Assembly (NCBI GenBank): GCA_029557025.1
Contig: JAKPRU010000761.1
Location: forward strand, 1 to 6,526
Reading direction: 5' to 3'
Length of the DNA: 6,526 nt
Source: Candidatus Omnitrophota bacterium
Lineage (GTDB): Bacteria > Hinthialibacterota > Hinthialibacteria > Hinthialibacterales > JAKPRU01
In this document: positions 1-6,445 of the stretch, piece after piece
How the letters are laid out: each line of letters opens with the position of its first letter
Position numbering within the stretch: position 1 is the first letter of the stretch
Notes under the pieces: model-generated
What the model saw: only the letters and a program-made list of their open reading frames with translations
Told to the model about the DNA's origin: nothing
The model's database searches: none
Program-made: the position numbers and the translations under genes

Positions 1-1
1 C

Positions 2-1453
2 TGGATCAGCTGGCCGGAAACCATCACTCTGATCGATGTAAGAGCCACGCAATCCGAAACCACCAGGAAAGTCCCCGCCGCCACTGTCCAGGAACTGCTG
101 GAAGCCAATATCGGGAACACGGTGGATCTCAAAATCCAGGATGTCTGGCAGCGGGTCACCATTCGGGACATCCCCAGACGCAGCGATGAGCCGTTCATCC
201 TTCCACGCCAGGAGAACATCATCCCGCCGCCGCCACCGCCCAACCGTGGGGATTTGCTTCTGATTGAGGACCCTATGGGAATGCGGGGTGTGCCACGCGA
301 CTGGGTCCAGGAGATCCGTTTCGATTCCAGGGATTCCAACGTGCAACTGGAACGGCCGATGCTGGAAAATGTCATTGAGTTCACTGCCGAGTCGGTGAAA
401 GAGGCTCCATCCGGCCCTATGCCGGTGATTCTCACCTATCTCGCCAAAGGGATTGCCTGGTCGCCCAGCTATGTGGTGGATATCTCGAAGGAGGACAAAG
501 CGACGTTCTCCGCAAAGAGTGTGATTGTGAACGATCTCACCCCGCTCGAAAACACCGATGTGGAGCTGATATCGGGATTTCCGCACATTCAATTCGAGAA
601 TGTCGCCAGCACATTTTCTCTCGCGCCGCTGCAACAGATTCTCGAAAGACTGGGTCGTCCGGTGGAGAAATATGATGCCGATCCCACCAGCAATCGTGCC
701 TATTATATGCGTGCATTTGGCGGCATGGGTATGGCAAAGGCCCCTGAATCTGCACCCTCAATGCCGACCACTCCCGTGGAGGGCGAAGGTGCGGAAGACC
801 TTTATTTCTATGAACTGAAGGAGATTACGCTCAAGAAAGGCGAGCGGGGATACCATCCGCTTTTCGCGGGAGAGGTTCCCTACGAGCATCTCTATACCTG
901 GGACATTCCAAACTACATCAACGCGGACAGTGGAGGATATCGGCCCGACCAGCCGCAAGGCGGAGACCGCCAGGTTGTGTGGCACTCGATCAAACTGGAG
1001 AACAACACGGGCAAGCCCTGGACCACCGCGCCCGCGCTGACAATGAAGGATGGGCATATTCTCGGACAGGATACAATCTACTACACGCCGGATCGCGCCT
1101 CGACCGAGCTGAAAATCACCCAGGCCGTCGCGGTCAATGCCGAGCAAACCGAGAATGAGATTGCCCGCGAACGAAATGCCGCCAATTTCGGCGGGAATCC
1201 GTTCGACTTGGTGACGGTCAAAGGCGAGTTGGCGGTCACGAACTACAAGGATGAACCCATCACGCTGAAAATCACCAAGACGCTTACCGGCGAGGTACAG
1301 AAAGCGGACGGGGAACCGACAATCACGAAACTTGCCAGGGGATTGCGCACCATCAATCCCCAGTCTCAACTGGTCTGGAAGGTGGAGGTGAAACCCGGCA
1401 AGGACAATGCCGTGAAACGGTCGTACACATTTAAGGTGTACACGCGGAGTTGA
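2..1453 (+). CDS. DUF4139 domain protein, 5'-truncated by window edge
   Basis: The reading frame is open from base 2 to the TGA at 1451-1453, giving 483 visible residues. A GTG at 122 is in frame, but the codons upstream of it read as normal protein (LLEANIGNTVDL continues into it), so the true start lies outside the window. Visible residues about 140-200 carry the DUF4139 signature: LTYLAKGIAWSPSYVVDI, followed by a VNDL...DVELISGFP block. Next comes a flexible Gly/Met/Pro/Ser-rich loop (about 235-265), then a YELKEITLKKGERGYHPLF strand region and a C-terminal beta-rich part (HSIKLENNTGKPW, about 328-340) that ends in KVYTRS. A six-proline run lies near residues 75-80 (bases 224-241). DUF4139 proteins are usually secreted or periplasmic and of unknown molecular function; some are annotated 'mucoidy inhibitor MuiA-like'. 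The signal peptide cannot be seen here. Domain assignment is good, function is unknown. Confidence 0.82.
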   Translation, partial: WISWPETITLIDVRATQSETTRKVPAATVQELLEANIGNTVDLKIQDVWQRVTIRDIPRRSDEPFILPRQENIIPPPPPPNRGDLLLIEDPMGMRGVPRDWVQEIRFDSRDSNVQLERPMLENVIEFTAESVKEAPSGPMPVILTYLAKGIAWSPSYVVDISKEDKATFSAKSVIVNDLTPLENTDVELISGFPHIQFENVASTFSLAPLQQILERLGRPVEKYDADPTSNRAYYMRAFGGMGMAKAPESAPSMPTTPVEGEGAEDLYFYELKEITLKKGERGYHPLFAGEVPYEHLYTWDIPNYINADSGGYRPDQPQGGDRQVVWHSIKLENNTGKPWTTAPALTMKDGHILGQDTIYYTPDRASTELKITQAVAVNAEQTENEIARERNAANFGGNPFDLVTVKGELAVTNYKDEPITLKITKTLTGEVQKADGEPTITKLARGLRTINPQSQLVWKVEVKPGKDNAVKRSYTFKVYTRS

Positions 1454-1529
1454 TTGTTTGGTGTTGTGAAGCCGGATTGTCTCTGCAATCTGTCTTCTCG
1501 AACCCGTCCGGCAGGCTCTGTTTCTTGAC

Positions 1530-1593
1530 GAGATTCCTCCCTTCGCTCGAAATGACACGCGAATTGTCATTCCGAACGAATGGGAGGAATCTC
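1530..1593. repeat. Long imperfect inverted repeat (28/29-base arms, 7-base loop)
   Basis: The left arm is 1530-1557 and the right arm 1565-1593, separated by cgcgaat. The two arms give 26 Watson-Crick pairs out of 28, with mismatches at 1550/1572 and 1546/1576 and a single bulged base at 1581. The arms begin GAGATTCCTCCC and run into a TTCG(C/T)TCG(A/G)AATGACA core. This resembles the intergenic 'GAGATTCCTC...TTCGCTCGGAATGAC' palindromes known as dispersed copies in many bacterial genomes; that likeness is from memory and was not searched. It sits alone in the spacer, 77 bases after the DUF4139 stop and 224 bases before the next start. It could be a dispersed mobile palindrome, a transcript-end structure, or both. 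There is no T-run next to it on either side. Confidence 0.85.
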
Positions 1594-1680
1594 AGCAGTT
1601 TGGAGAACCGCCTGTTCTCATCTCAATAATACAGCGACAAGCAGGATCTCCCTCCGCTTCTTTTCCGACGGAGAATGATT

Positions 1681-1708
1681 TGTGGTAAAGTACCGCGTTG
1701 CTTTTTTT
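1681..1708 (+). terminator. Possible weak rho-independent terminator or leader hairpin
   Basis: Bases 1681-1687 pair with 1691-1697 (core GGTA-aag-TACC, extended by one G-C pair and two wobble pairs). After four bases there is a run of seven T (1702-1708). The shape is right for an intrinsic terminator, but the stem is weak and the four-base gap to the T-run is longer than usual. It could end readthrough from the DUF4139 gene or act in the leader of the next gene. Confidence 0.3.
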
Positions 1709-1803
1709 CAGTCTGTTCAGTTCCAGCATCAGCCCAAAATGCAGTGGAATCGACGGTCTGTGCCGCGTATTTTCTGATGGCCCGGCCATCGTCGAACTTT
1801 GCC

Positions 1804-1810
1804 GAGGTGA
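1804..1810 (+). promoter_or_regulatory. Strong Shine-Dalgarno site for the transglutaminase-like gene
   Basis: GAGGTGA, followed by T, matches eight consecutive positions of the anti-SD complement. It ends six bases before the ATG at 1817, which fixes that start. Confidence 0.85.
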
Positions 1811-1816
1811 TCTTTT

Positions 1817-3358
1817 ATGACGAAGGCTCCAAAAAATAAACCGGCCCCGCTGCCGGAGTCGGAAGGTGTGGGTAAAAAAACCGTTTCCTTTGTTCTGGCC
1901 GTATTTCTGTTGATCCTGGCGATGTACGCGATCAACATTTTCCTGAAGAGATCGCGCGAACAGGTGTCGGACAGACAGGAATCCGTCATGGACTACACAA
2001 TTCCCGAAGCGTGGCGGGCTCTGCCCCGTCTCCTTCTTCAGGGCCGGCTTGACGAGGCGAATGCAGTTCTTGCCGCTGAAGATGTATCGGGAAACCGGCC
2101 CGCCGGAGAATTATACGCCCTGGGACTTCTTGCGGGCTACTTCAACGACCAACTTACCTGCAACAGTCTTCTGGTGCGAGCCTCGAATAAGAAACTCCCG
2201 CCTGTCACAGGAATCACCTGCCGGGTAATCGAGAATAACCTGCGCGATCTCGCCCTTACGAAAGAAGAACTGTACCGACAGAGTTATGACTGGGAGGATG
2301 CGCAATTTGTTTCAAGAGCGTTCCTGTACCGATGTATTGCCGAGTCTGTGCTGGAAGGCGTTCCGGAGGGTCTGGAGCAGGCGGAGGCGCTGGTCTCCTG
2401 GGTGCGTCGGACCGTCGCACCGTTCGAACCCACGGTACACAATGCCCCCCCATTCGTGATTCTTGCGCGCGGCTACGGTCTGTATGACCGGATGTGCTGG
2501 ACGCTTCTCTGCATTGCCCGACAAGTAGGGATTCGGGGCTTCATGGTTCACTTGATGAAACCGGGAACGACGGAGGTTCCACACACAGTTTGCCAAATCT
2601 TTCCGGGGGGAGTACCGGTTCTCTGCGATCCGCTCTATGGGATTGTTTTTCGAACATCGGACGGCAAGCCGATGGATTTCTACCAGGCGCGCCGGGATCC
2701 CATTTCGTTGCGCCGTTATGCGCCCTATTCCGGAGAACTCGCGGACTGCATGTCCCATGCCATCATCCGAGTCTGGCCGACAGAGGCTCAGGCAACGTTT
2801 CCGCGAATGAAATACCTCCAGAATCTCGCCGACCAAATGCCCCTCGCGCCAATCCTGTATCAGGACATGGATGATGAAATGACATTTGTCAATACCTACA
2901 TACAGAATCTGCCGGCCGGATCCTATCTGGAGCGGGAATTGCAGCCCGCAATGGCCTATTACCCGCACAGGGTTCGATCTTCCTTTATGGAGGCCGGGCA
3001 TTGCAATTTTGTCGCCGGGTATATGAAACAATATGAACCCATAGCCGCGGCCCGCCGTTTTCACTTGCAGGGCCGGTTCCATCTCGCGGAACGCGGCTAT
3101 GCCGTAGCAATCGGCGCCGGGCAGCCTCCGGAAACCGAAGAGTTAGCGTCGATCTTTCATGCGGAAGCGCTGTTCGAGTTGGGACAATTCGCGGACAGCC
3201 GCCGCGAATTCCTTGCGTTTGTAGACAAATACCCGGACAGTCTCTGGAAAAGCCAGGCCCAATATTACATGACGCTGCTGGACCAGGTCTCAAGGAATTC
3301 GGCAGGGACGCAGGGAGTCTCTGACGCAAGTCCTGAACAAACCACCCTGCCCCAATAA
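1817..3358 (+). CDS. Membrane-anchored transglutaminase-like protein with C-terminal TPR-like repeats
   Basis: This is a 513-residue protein with a well-placed SD. Residues 1-23 are basic and polar, and 24-43 form one hydrophobic helix (FVLAVFLLILAMYAINIF) followed by KRSR. This suggests a signal anchor with the rest of the protein outside the cytoplasmic membrane. Residues 60-165 are helical and repeat-like. Residues 185-275 look like a transglutaminase core: a leading helix EALVSWVRRTV; Cys227 at the head of a helix (RMCWTLLCIARQVGIRGFMV); His256 in PHTVCQ; and Asp271 in LCDPLYG. The order and spacing fit the Cys-His-Asp triad of the papain-like transglutaminase/protease superfamily. Residues about 412-490 resemble TPR helices (RRFHLQGRFHLAERGYAVAI, then AEALFELGQFADSRREFLAF). 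The 3' neighbour begins 13 bases later, so the pair is probably one operon. The substrate is unknown; an envelope peptide bond or amine crosslink is possible. The fold call is likely, the activity is inferred. Confidence 0.75.
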   Translation: MTKAPKNKPAPLPESEGVGKKTVSFVLAVFLLILAMYAINIFLKRSREQVSDRQESVMDYTIPEAWRALPRLLLQGRLDEANAVLAAEDVSGNRPAGELYALGLLAGYFNDQLTCNSLLVRASNKKLPPVTGITCRVIENNLRDLALTKEELYRQSYDWEDAQFVSRAFLYRCIAESVLEGVPEGLEQAEALVSWVRRTVAPFEPTVHNAPPFVILARGYGLYDRMCWTLLCIARQVGIRGFMVHLMKPGTTEVPHTVCQIFPGGVPVLCDPLYGIVFRTSDGKPMDFYQARRDPISLRRYAPYSGELADCMSHAIIRVWPTEAQATFPRMKYLQNLADQMPLAPILYQDMDDEMTFVNTYIQNLPAGSYLERELQPAMAYYPHRVRSSFMEAGHCNFVAGYMKQYEPIAAARRFHLQGRFHLAERGYAVAIGAGQPPETEELASIFHAEALFELGQFADSRREFLAFVDKYPDSLWKSQAQYYMTLLDQVSRNSAGTQGVSDASPEQTTLPQ

Positions 3359-3360
3359 AC

Positions 3361-3365
3361 AAGGA
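3361..3365 (+). promoter_or_regulatory. Shine-Dalgarno site for the LPG-synthase-type membrane protein
   Basis: AAGGA lies six bases before the ATG at 3372 and only two bases after the preceding stop codon. This supports translation from a shared transcript with independent initiation. Confidence 0.75.
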
Positions 3366-3371
3366 TCCGAC

Positions 3372-4376
3372 ATGCCGTTCACCCGGAAAATCCTGACCTC
3401 CATCGCGGTAGCCGCCGCGATTTTCTTTGTCATCGCTCTCTGGGCGAACTGGAAAGAGATGGTTGCCGCCCTGGCGTCATTCCGCTGGTGGACCCTGCCC
3501 ATTTGCCTGTTGCTGGCGTTTGGAAATTATGTCGTGCGCTTTTTCAAATGGCATTATTATGTGCGAATCCTGCGCATCCCTCTGGACCGAACATTGTCTC
3601 TGAAGGTCTTTTTTTCCGGGCTGTTGATGTCCGTGAGCCCGGGGAAATTCGGCGAGGTATTCAAATCGTTCCTGGTAAAGGAATCCGTGGGCACACCGAT
3701 CAGCCGATCCGCGCCGATCGTGCTGGCGGAACGGTTTACCGACTTCGTTGCGCTGGCGATCATGTCGTTACTCGGATTAGCCATCTTACCGAAAGAGTAC
3801 CGGTTCCTGCTATGGATCGCGTTCGGTATCATTGCGCTGACATTGGTTCTGGTTGCCTGGCGCTCGGCCATGTTTCGCCTTATCGACCTCATGGCGCATG
3901 TGCCCGGATTCTCCAGCCGGACGGATAAATTGCACAACGCATATCAAAGCGTTTACTCTCTTATTGCGCCGAGACCGCTGATGTGGGCAACCGCAATCAG
4001 TATCGGCTCGTGGTTCTTTGAATGCCTGGCATTTGCGCTGGTGCTGTGGGGGTTCGGAAATCCGCTGCCGCTTCTTCCGGCAACCTTTATTTATGCTTTC
4101 GCGACGATTGTCGGCGCCATTGTAATGATCGCTCCGGGGGGAACGGGACCGACAGAGGGAGTAATGGTCGCCTTCTTGTGCTACCAGGGACTTTCGAGCG
4201 CCACGGCGGCCTCCGCGACGTTAGTCATTCGCCTTTGCACTCTCTGGTTTGCCGTGGCCGTAGGCATGACTACCCTGTTTCTCAACCGAGACTCGTTCGG
4301 TAAAGCGGCGCAGCGATTGGAGCAGGAGGGCAAATTGGATACGGAAAACTCGTGTCACGGAACCGAACAGCCTTGA
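3372..4376 (+). CDS. Lysylphosphatidylglycerol synthase transmembrane-domain family protein (UPF0104/AglD-like)
   Basis: This is a 334-residue polytopic membrane protein with about seven or eight hydrophobic segments (roughly 7-24, 39-57, 76-90, 122-140, 145-163, 205-228, 233-254 and 276-304). Family motifs are clear: SPGKFGEVFKSFLV at 89-102, with the conserved GKxGE...K; APIVLAERFTDFVALA at 114-129; PGGTGPTEG at 255-263; and a late arginine at 287. The length matches stand-alone members, which have only the N-terminal flippase-like half of MprF and lack the aminoacyl-transferase half. Family members are thought to move or bind lipids or lipid-linked substrates, and few have a proven role. 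The gene follows the transglutaminase-like gene by 13 bases, suggesting a joint envelope function. It ends in tandem stops TGA TAA. The polar, charged C-terminal tail (305-334) is probably cytoplasmic. Confidence 0.88.
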   Translation: MPFTRKILTSIAVAAAIFFVIALWANWKEMVAALASFRWWTLPICLLLAFGNYVVRFFKWHYYVRILRIPLDRTLSLKVFFSGLLMSVSPGKFGEVFKSFLVKESVGTPISRSAPIVLAERFTDFVALAIMSLLGLAILPKEYRFLLWIAFGIIALTLVLVAWRSAMFRLIDLMAHVPGFSSRTDKLHNAYQSVYSLIAPRPLMWATAISIGSWFFECLAFALVLWGFGNPLPLLPATFIYAFATIVGAIVMIAPGGTGPTEGVMVAFLCYQGLSSATAASATLVIRLCTLWFAVAVGMTTLFLNRDSFGKAAQRLEQEGKLDTENSCHGTEQP

Positions 4377-4577
4377 TAATTCTTTACAGGCCGGATACTC
4401 TCACACCGGTCATCTCCCGTGATGACGAAATCCCGTCGTTCTCTCGAGGGATGCCTGCAACCCGTATTCCACACGGAGATACAACAGCGCCGGCTGCTTG
4501 AGTACCGGTCTGAGGCGAAGAGAACGCACGGCTATCGGGTTCATCACCGAGCATCTCCCCAACGGTCGTTCGATCTC

Positions 4578-4605
4578 TTGCTGTTTATTATATCTCATGT
4601 AACCT
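4578..4605 (+). promoter_or_regulatory. Possible promoter region for nusB
   Basis: A locally AT-rich stretch lies about 75-100 bases before the nusB ATG. It contains TATTAT at 4586-4591 (five of six positions of the sigma-70 -10 consensus). An alternative reading is TTGCTG at 4578-4583, then 16 bases, then the poor -10 TAACCT at 4600-4605. No good -35 pairs with TATTAT, so only the region is suggested and not an exact promoter. Confidence 0.25.
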
Positions 4606-4635
4606 TATCGCCTATATGTGACACAGTCTGCCTTG

Positions 4636-4652
4636 TTTCCGGCAGCCGGAAA
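4636..4652. repeat. Perfect 8-1-8 palindrome upstream of nusB
   Basis: TTTCCGGC-A-GCCGGAAA is perfectly symmetrical and ends 25 bases before the nusB ATG. In RNA it could form a seven-pair stem with a CAG triloop in the 5' leader. There is no T-run after it; a run of seven A follows, so it is not a forward terminator. It could be a protein-binding dyad or a leader hairpin. Confidence 0.6.
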
Positions 4653-4677
4653 TCCTCACAAAAAAACGGACCGAAAA

Positions 4678-5121
4678 ATGAGTGAACGAACCAAAGGACG
4701 GGAACTGGCGCTCCGAATTCTCTATGGACAGGATTTTGCCGAATCAAATGAGAAACCGTTCGACAGCCAGGTGAACTGGTGGAACCCGGATGATCGTTTC
4801 CATGCGGGCAAGGGAGTGCGACAATTCGGACTCCGCATCGCTAAAGATGTAACGGCGAACAAGCAATCCATTGATGCCGCCATTGTTTCGATTATCGAGC
4901 ATTGGGCGATGAACCGCCTCACACCCGTTGACCGCAACCTGCTCCGTATCGGCGTGTATGAGATTCTTTATCGACCGGACATTCCTCCCCGCGTGACCAT
5001 CAATGAACTGATCGAGCTGGCAAAGGTCTACGGGGATGAGAATTCGGGGACATTTATCAATGGGGTATTGGATGCCATTCTGAAACAGAAATCCGCACAG
5101 AACACGGAAACCGTGGCATAA
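4678..5121 (+). CDS. nusB: Transcription antitermination factor NusB
   Basis: This 147-residue protein has the usual NusB length and pattern. An N-terminal RxxGRELALRILYGQDF helix (residues 4-20) matches the family's 'R..ARe.AlqaLYq.d'. Then come SIDAAIVSIIEHWAMNRLTPVDRNLLRIGVYE (64-95) and VTINELIELAKVYGD...GTFINGVLDAI (106-134), both diagnostic. NusB binds boxA RNA together with NusE (ribosomal protein S10) and supports rRNA antitermination and processing in the cytoplasm. The frame stays open upstream to a GTG at 4618, which would add 20 residues, but the family N-terminus fits the ATG at 4678. The SD there is weak (GGA at 4668-4670). The common neighbour ribH is absent; a membrane-protein gene precedes it instead. 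Confidence 0.95.
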   Translation: MSERTKGRELALRILYGQDFAESNEKPFDSQVNWWNPDDRFHAGKGVRQFGLRIAKDVTANKQSIDAAIVSIIEHWAMNRLTPVDRNLLRIGVYEILYRPDIPPRVTINELIELAKVYGDENSGTFINGVLDAILKQKSAQNTETVA

Positions 5122-5132
5122 AACCGTGCCAC
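5113..5132 (+). terminator. Hairpin over the nusB stop codon, weak terminator candidate
   Basis: GTGGCA (5113-5118) and TGCCAC (5127-5132) form a perfect six-pair stem around an eight-base loop that contains the TAA stop. No T-run follows, so intrinsic termination is doubtful. It may stabilise the 3' end. Confidence 0.25.
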
Positions 5133-5151
5133 AAACATCACATAAAACGGT

Positions 5152-5169
5152 GGCGCGAGCCTCTCGCCC
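5152..5169 (-). terminator. Possible terminator of the convergent UroD-like gene
   Basis: Read on the minus strand, a GC-rich stem (CGAG/CTCG core plus G-C pairs around one bulge, three-base loop) lies about 20 bases after the stop of the UroD-like gene. It is followed by ACCGTTTTA, which holds a run of only four T. It is a plausible but weak intrinsic terminator between convergent genes. Confidence 0.35.
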
Positions 5170-5187
5170 GTGATCCCCTACACCTCT

Positions 5188-6432
5188 CTACAAATACCTC
5201 CCCCATTCCCTGCCTTTAAAATAGAACTCCCACAGGTTCTCCAGGGGACAGCGCGGCGGCAGGTTATTTCCCTCCCGCAGCACAAACTTCTTCCCTTCCC
5301 GCACGCCGCTCTCCAAAATACGCCTTGTCTCATTCAGTAACAGTCCCCTTTCTCCCAGGAAAAACTCCACTCGCGGCCCGCCGAAAATCTCCACCTCCGG
5401 TCCCAACTCGCGACGCACCGCTCCGTGGTCAATCGGATATCCGGTGTCGAAATGGAGAACATTCAATTCATCCTTGATGGTCTTAAACAACCGTGAGGCG
5501 TTACCGCAAAGGTGAATGGAATTATCTCGCCCATTTGTAAACATCTCTATCAATCGTTTGTGATATGGCAGGACGTGCTCGCGATACATCTCCACCGACA
5601 GCAGCTCGACACAATCATCCGCAAACGTAAAGGTCGGCTGGATAATTTCGCGGCCCATATACTGACGGTAAGCCTTGATCCGGGTTGAAATGGCTTCTGT
5701 CAGGAAACTCATCATGCGGTGAAAGTATTCCGGATCCAGCGCCATATCCAGACAAGCGTTTTCCGCACCGCGGAGTTCACAGTACGCTGTGAACGGACCG
5801 TCCGTGCCGGTTCCGCTCAATTCGATTTCCTGGTTGACCGGTTTGCCCTGAAAAACCGTGGTTTTCGCGAGTTCCATCATTCGTTCCTGCGTTCGCATAT
5901 TCCGCTCTATCCATCCGCCGTCCTTGAACGGATCCGGAATCCCGCGATCAAACAGAAGGTTTTTCTTGTCATCGGTCAGCAGCGGCACACAATACGGTGA
6001 CTCGTTATGTCCCGGAAACTCGACCGGGCATCCCAGCCAGGCCCCTTCGTAGACATTCTGAAAATCAACATAGACCGTCCATCCGCTGCTTTCGTCTGCC
6101 TCCCCCTGTTGAACATCGCACCGTCCCAGCATATATCCCCATTTTGAGCGCGGCAGCCCCATTTCCTGATCCTGAGGAATATGGTGACGCACGTAGTATT
6201 GATGCTTCAGTTGGACCTGAAACATGACATCGGGATTCAGCACGTACTCTCGGAATGTGATTCCTTCCGTGTTCAGCTTGGGGTCCTGCAAATACAAGCG
6301 CGGGTTGATCCCGAAAACAATCGGACAGCGTGACGGATGCCCCTCCCGATACGCCTGCCACAGATCCCGGACCTCCGCATTGTGCCGATCCAGGTCCAGC
6401 GAGCGGGACCCACACGAAATCGTTGGAGACAT
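5188..6432 (-). CDS. Uroporphyrinogen decarboxylase-superfamily protein, MtaA/CmuA methyltransferase-like
   Basis: This is a 414-residue soluble protein. The C-terminal half follows the UroD TIM-barrel pattern: FADDCVELLSVEMYREHVLPYHKRLI (270-295), NSIHLCGNASRLF (304-316), LNVLHFDTGYPID (323-335), EIFGGPRVEFFLG (348-360), and a final helix after PPRCPLENLWEFY (392-404). His307-Leu-Cys309 with a later Cys395 matches the H-x-C...C zinc site of corrinoid:thiol methyltransferases such as MtaA, MtbA and CmuA. Genuine HemE lacks this site and has an N-terminal arginine-rich RQAGRYLPEY motif, which is absent here. The N-terminal 200 residues are longer and more divergent than in MtaA. A methyl transfer from a corrinoid protein or methylated substrate to a thiol is inferred; no corrinoid protein or activator lies in the window. 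The ATG at 6432 is fixed by its SD and by an in-frame stop six bases upstream. Confidence 0.82.
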   Translation of the reverse strand: MSPTISCGSRSLDLDRHNAEVRDLWQAYREGHPSRCPIVFGINPRLYLQDPKLNTEGITFREYVLNPDVMFQVQLKHQYYVRHHIPQDQEMGLPRSKWGYMLGRCDVQQGEADESSGWTVYVDFQNVYEGAWLGCPVEFPGHNESPYCVPLLTDDKKNLLFDRGIPDPFKDGGWIERNMRTQERMMELAKTTVFQGKPVNQEIELSGTGTDGPFTAYCELRGAENACLDMALDPEYFHRMMSFLTEAISTRIKAYRQYMGREIIQPTFTFADDCVELLSVEMYREHVLPYHKRLIEMFTNGRDNSIHLCGNASRLFKTIKDELNVLHFDTGYPIDHGAVRRELGPEVEIFGGPRVEFFLGERGLLLNETRRILESGVREGKKFVLREGNNLPPRCPLENLWEFYFKGREWGRYL

Positions 6433-6439
6433 AATTCAT

Positions 6440-6445
6440 TCCTTT
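6440..6445 (-). promoter_or_regulatory. Shine-Dalgarno site for the UroD-like gene
   Basis: On the minus strand AAAGGA lies seven bases before the ATG at 6432. No convincing -35/-10 pair was seen between here and the window edge at 6526, so the promoter may lie beyond it. Confidence 0.75.

Larger units (their letters stand above)
1454..1816. other. 363-base intergenic spacer without a supported gene
   Basis: The spacer lies between the DUF4139 gene and the transglutaminase-like gene. It holds the inverted repeat at 1530-1593, a terminator-like hairpin at 1681-1708, and the SD at 1804-1810. Short ORFs on the minus strand across it have no SD-supported start and no recognisable protein features. 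No convincing -35/-10 pair was seen, although a promoter for the following two-gene unit would be expected here. Confidence 0.6.
4377..4677. other. 301-base spacer upstream of nusB
   Basis: No supported gene lies here. A reading frame from 4419 that runs past the nusB start lacks an SD and resembles no protein family. The spacer contains a small perfect hairpin, GTCATC/GATGAC, at 4409-4426 (six-base loop, no T-run), an AT-rich patch at 4584-4605, and the palindrome at 4636-4652. Its length and the AT-rich patch suggest nusB has its own promoter. Confidence 0.55.

Noticed and set aside
758..1570. 270-residue minus-strand reading frame
   Set aside because: It lies antisense to the well-supported DUF4139 gene, has no domain pattern, is rich in Arg/Gly/His as expected of a shadow frame, and starts inside the inverted repeat.
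1592..1989. Two short minus-strand reading frames in and beyond the 363-base spacer
   Set aside because: Neither has a supported start or recognisable protein features, and the second runs antisense into the transglutaminase-like gene.
2312..3082. 256-residue minus-strand reading frame
   Set aside because: It is antisense to the transglutaminase-like gene, which has a strong SD and recognisable domains; no family features were seen in this frame.
3372..4376. Full MprF lysylphosphatidylglycerol synthase
   Set aside because: Only the transmembrane family half is present; there is no C-terminal aminoacyl-transferase domain.
4618..4677. GTG start giving a 20-residue longer NusB
   Set aside because: There is no SD before the GTG, the extension would encode the palindrome, and the NusB family N-terminus aligns with the ATG at 4678.
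4419..4685. 88-residue plus-strand reading frame in the nusB upstream spacer
   Set aside because: It has no SD, unlikely composition and no family likeness, and it overlaps the nusB start out of frame.
5188..6432. HemE (heme-pathway uroporphyrinogen decarboxylase)
   Set aside because: The N-terminal substrate-binding arginine motif is missing and a zinc-site H-x-C...C pattern is present, which fits the methyltransferase branch better.
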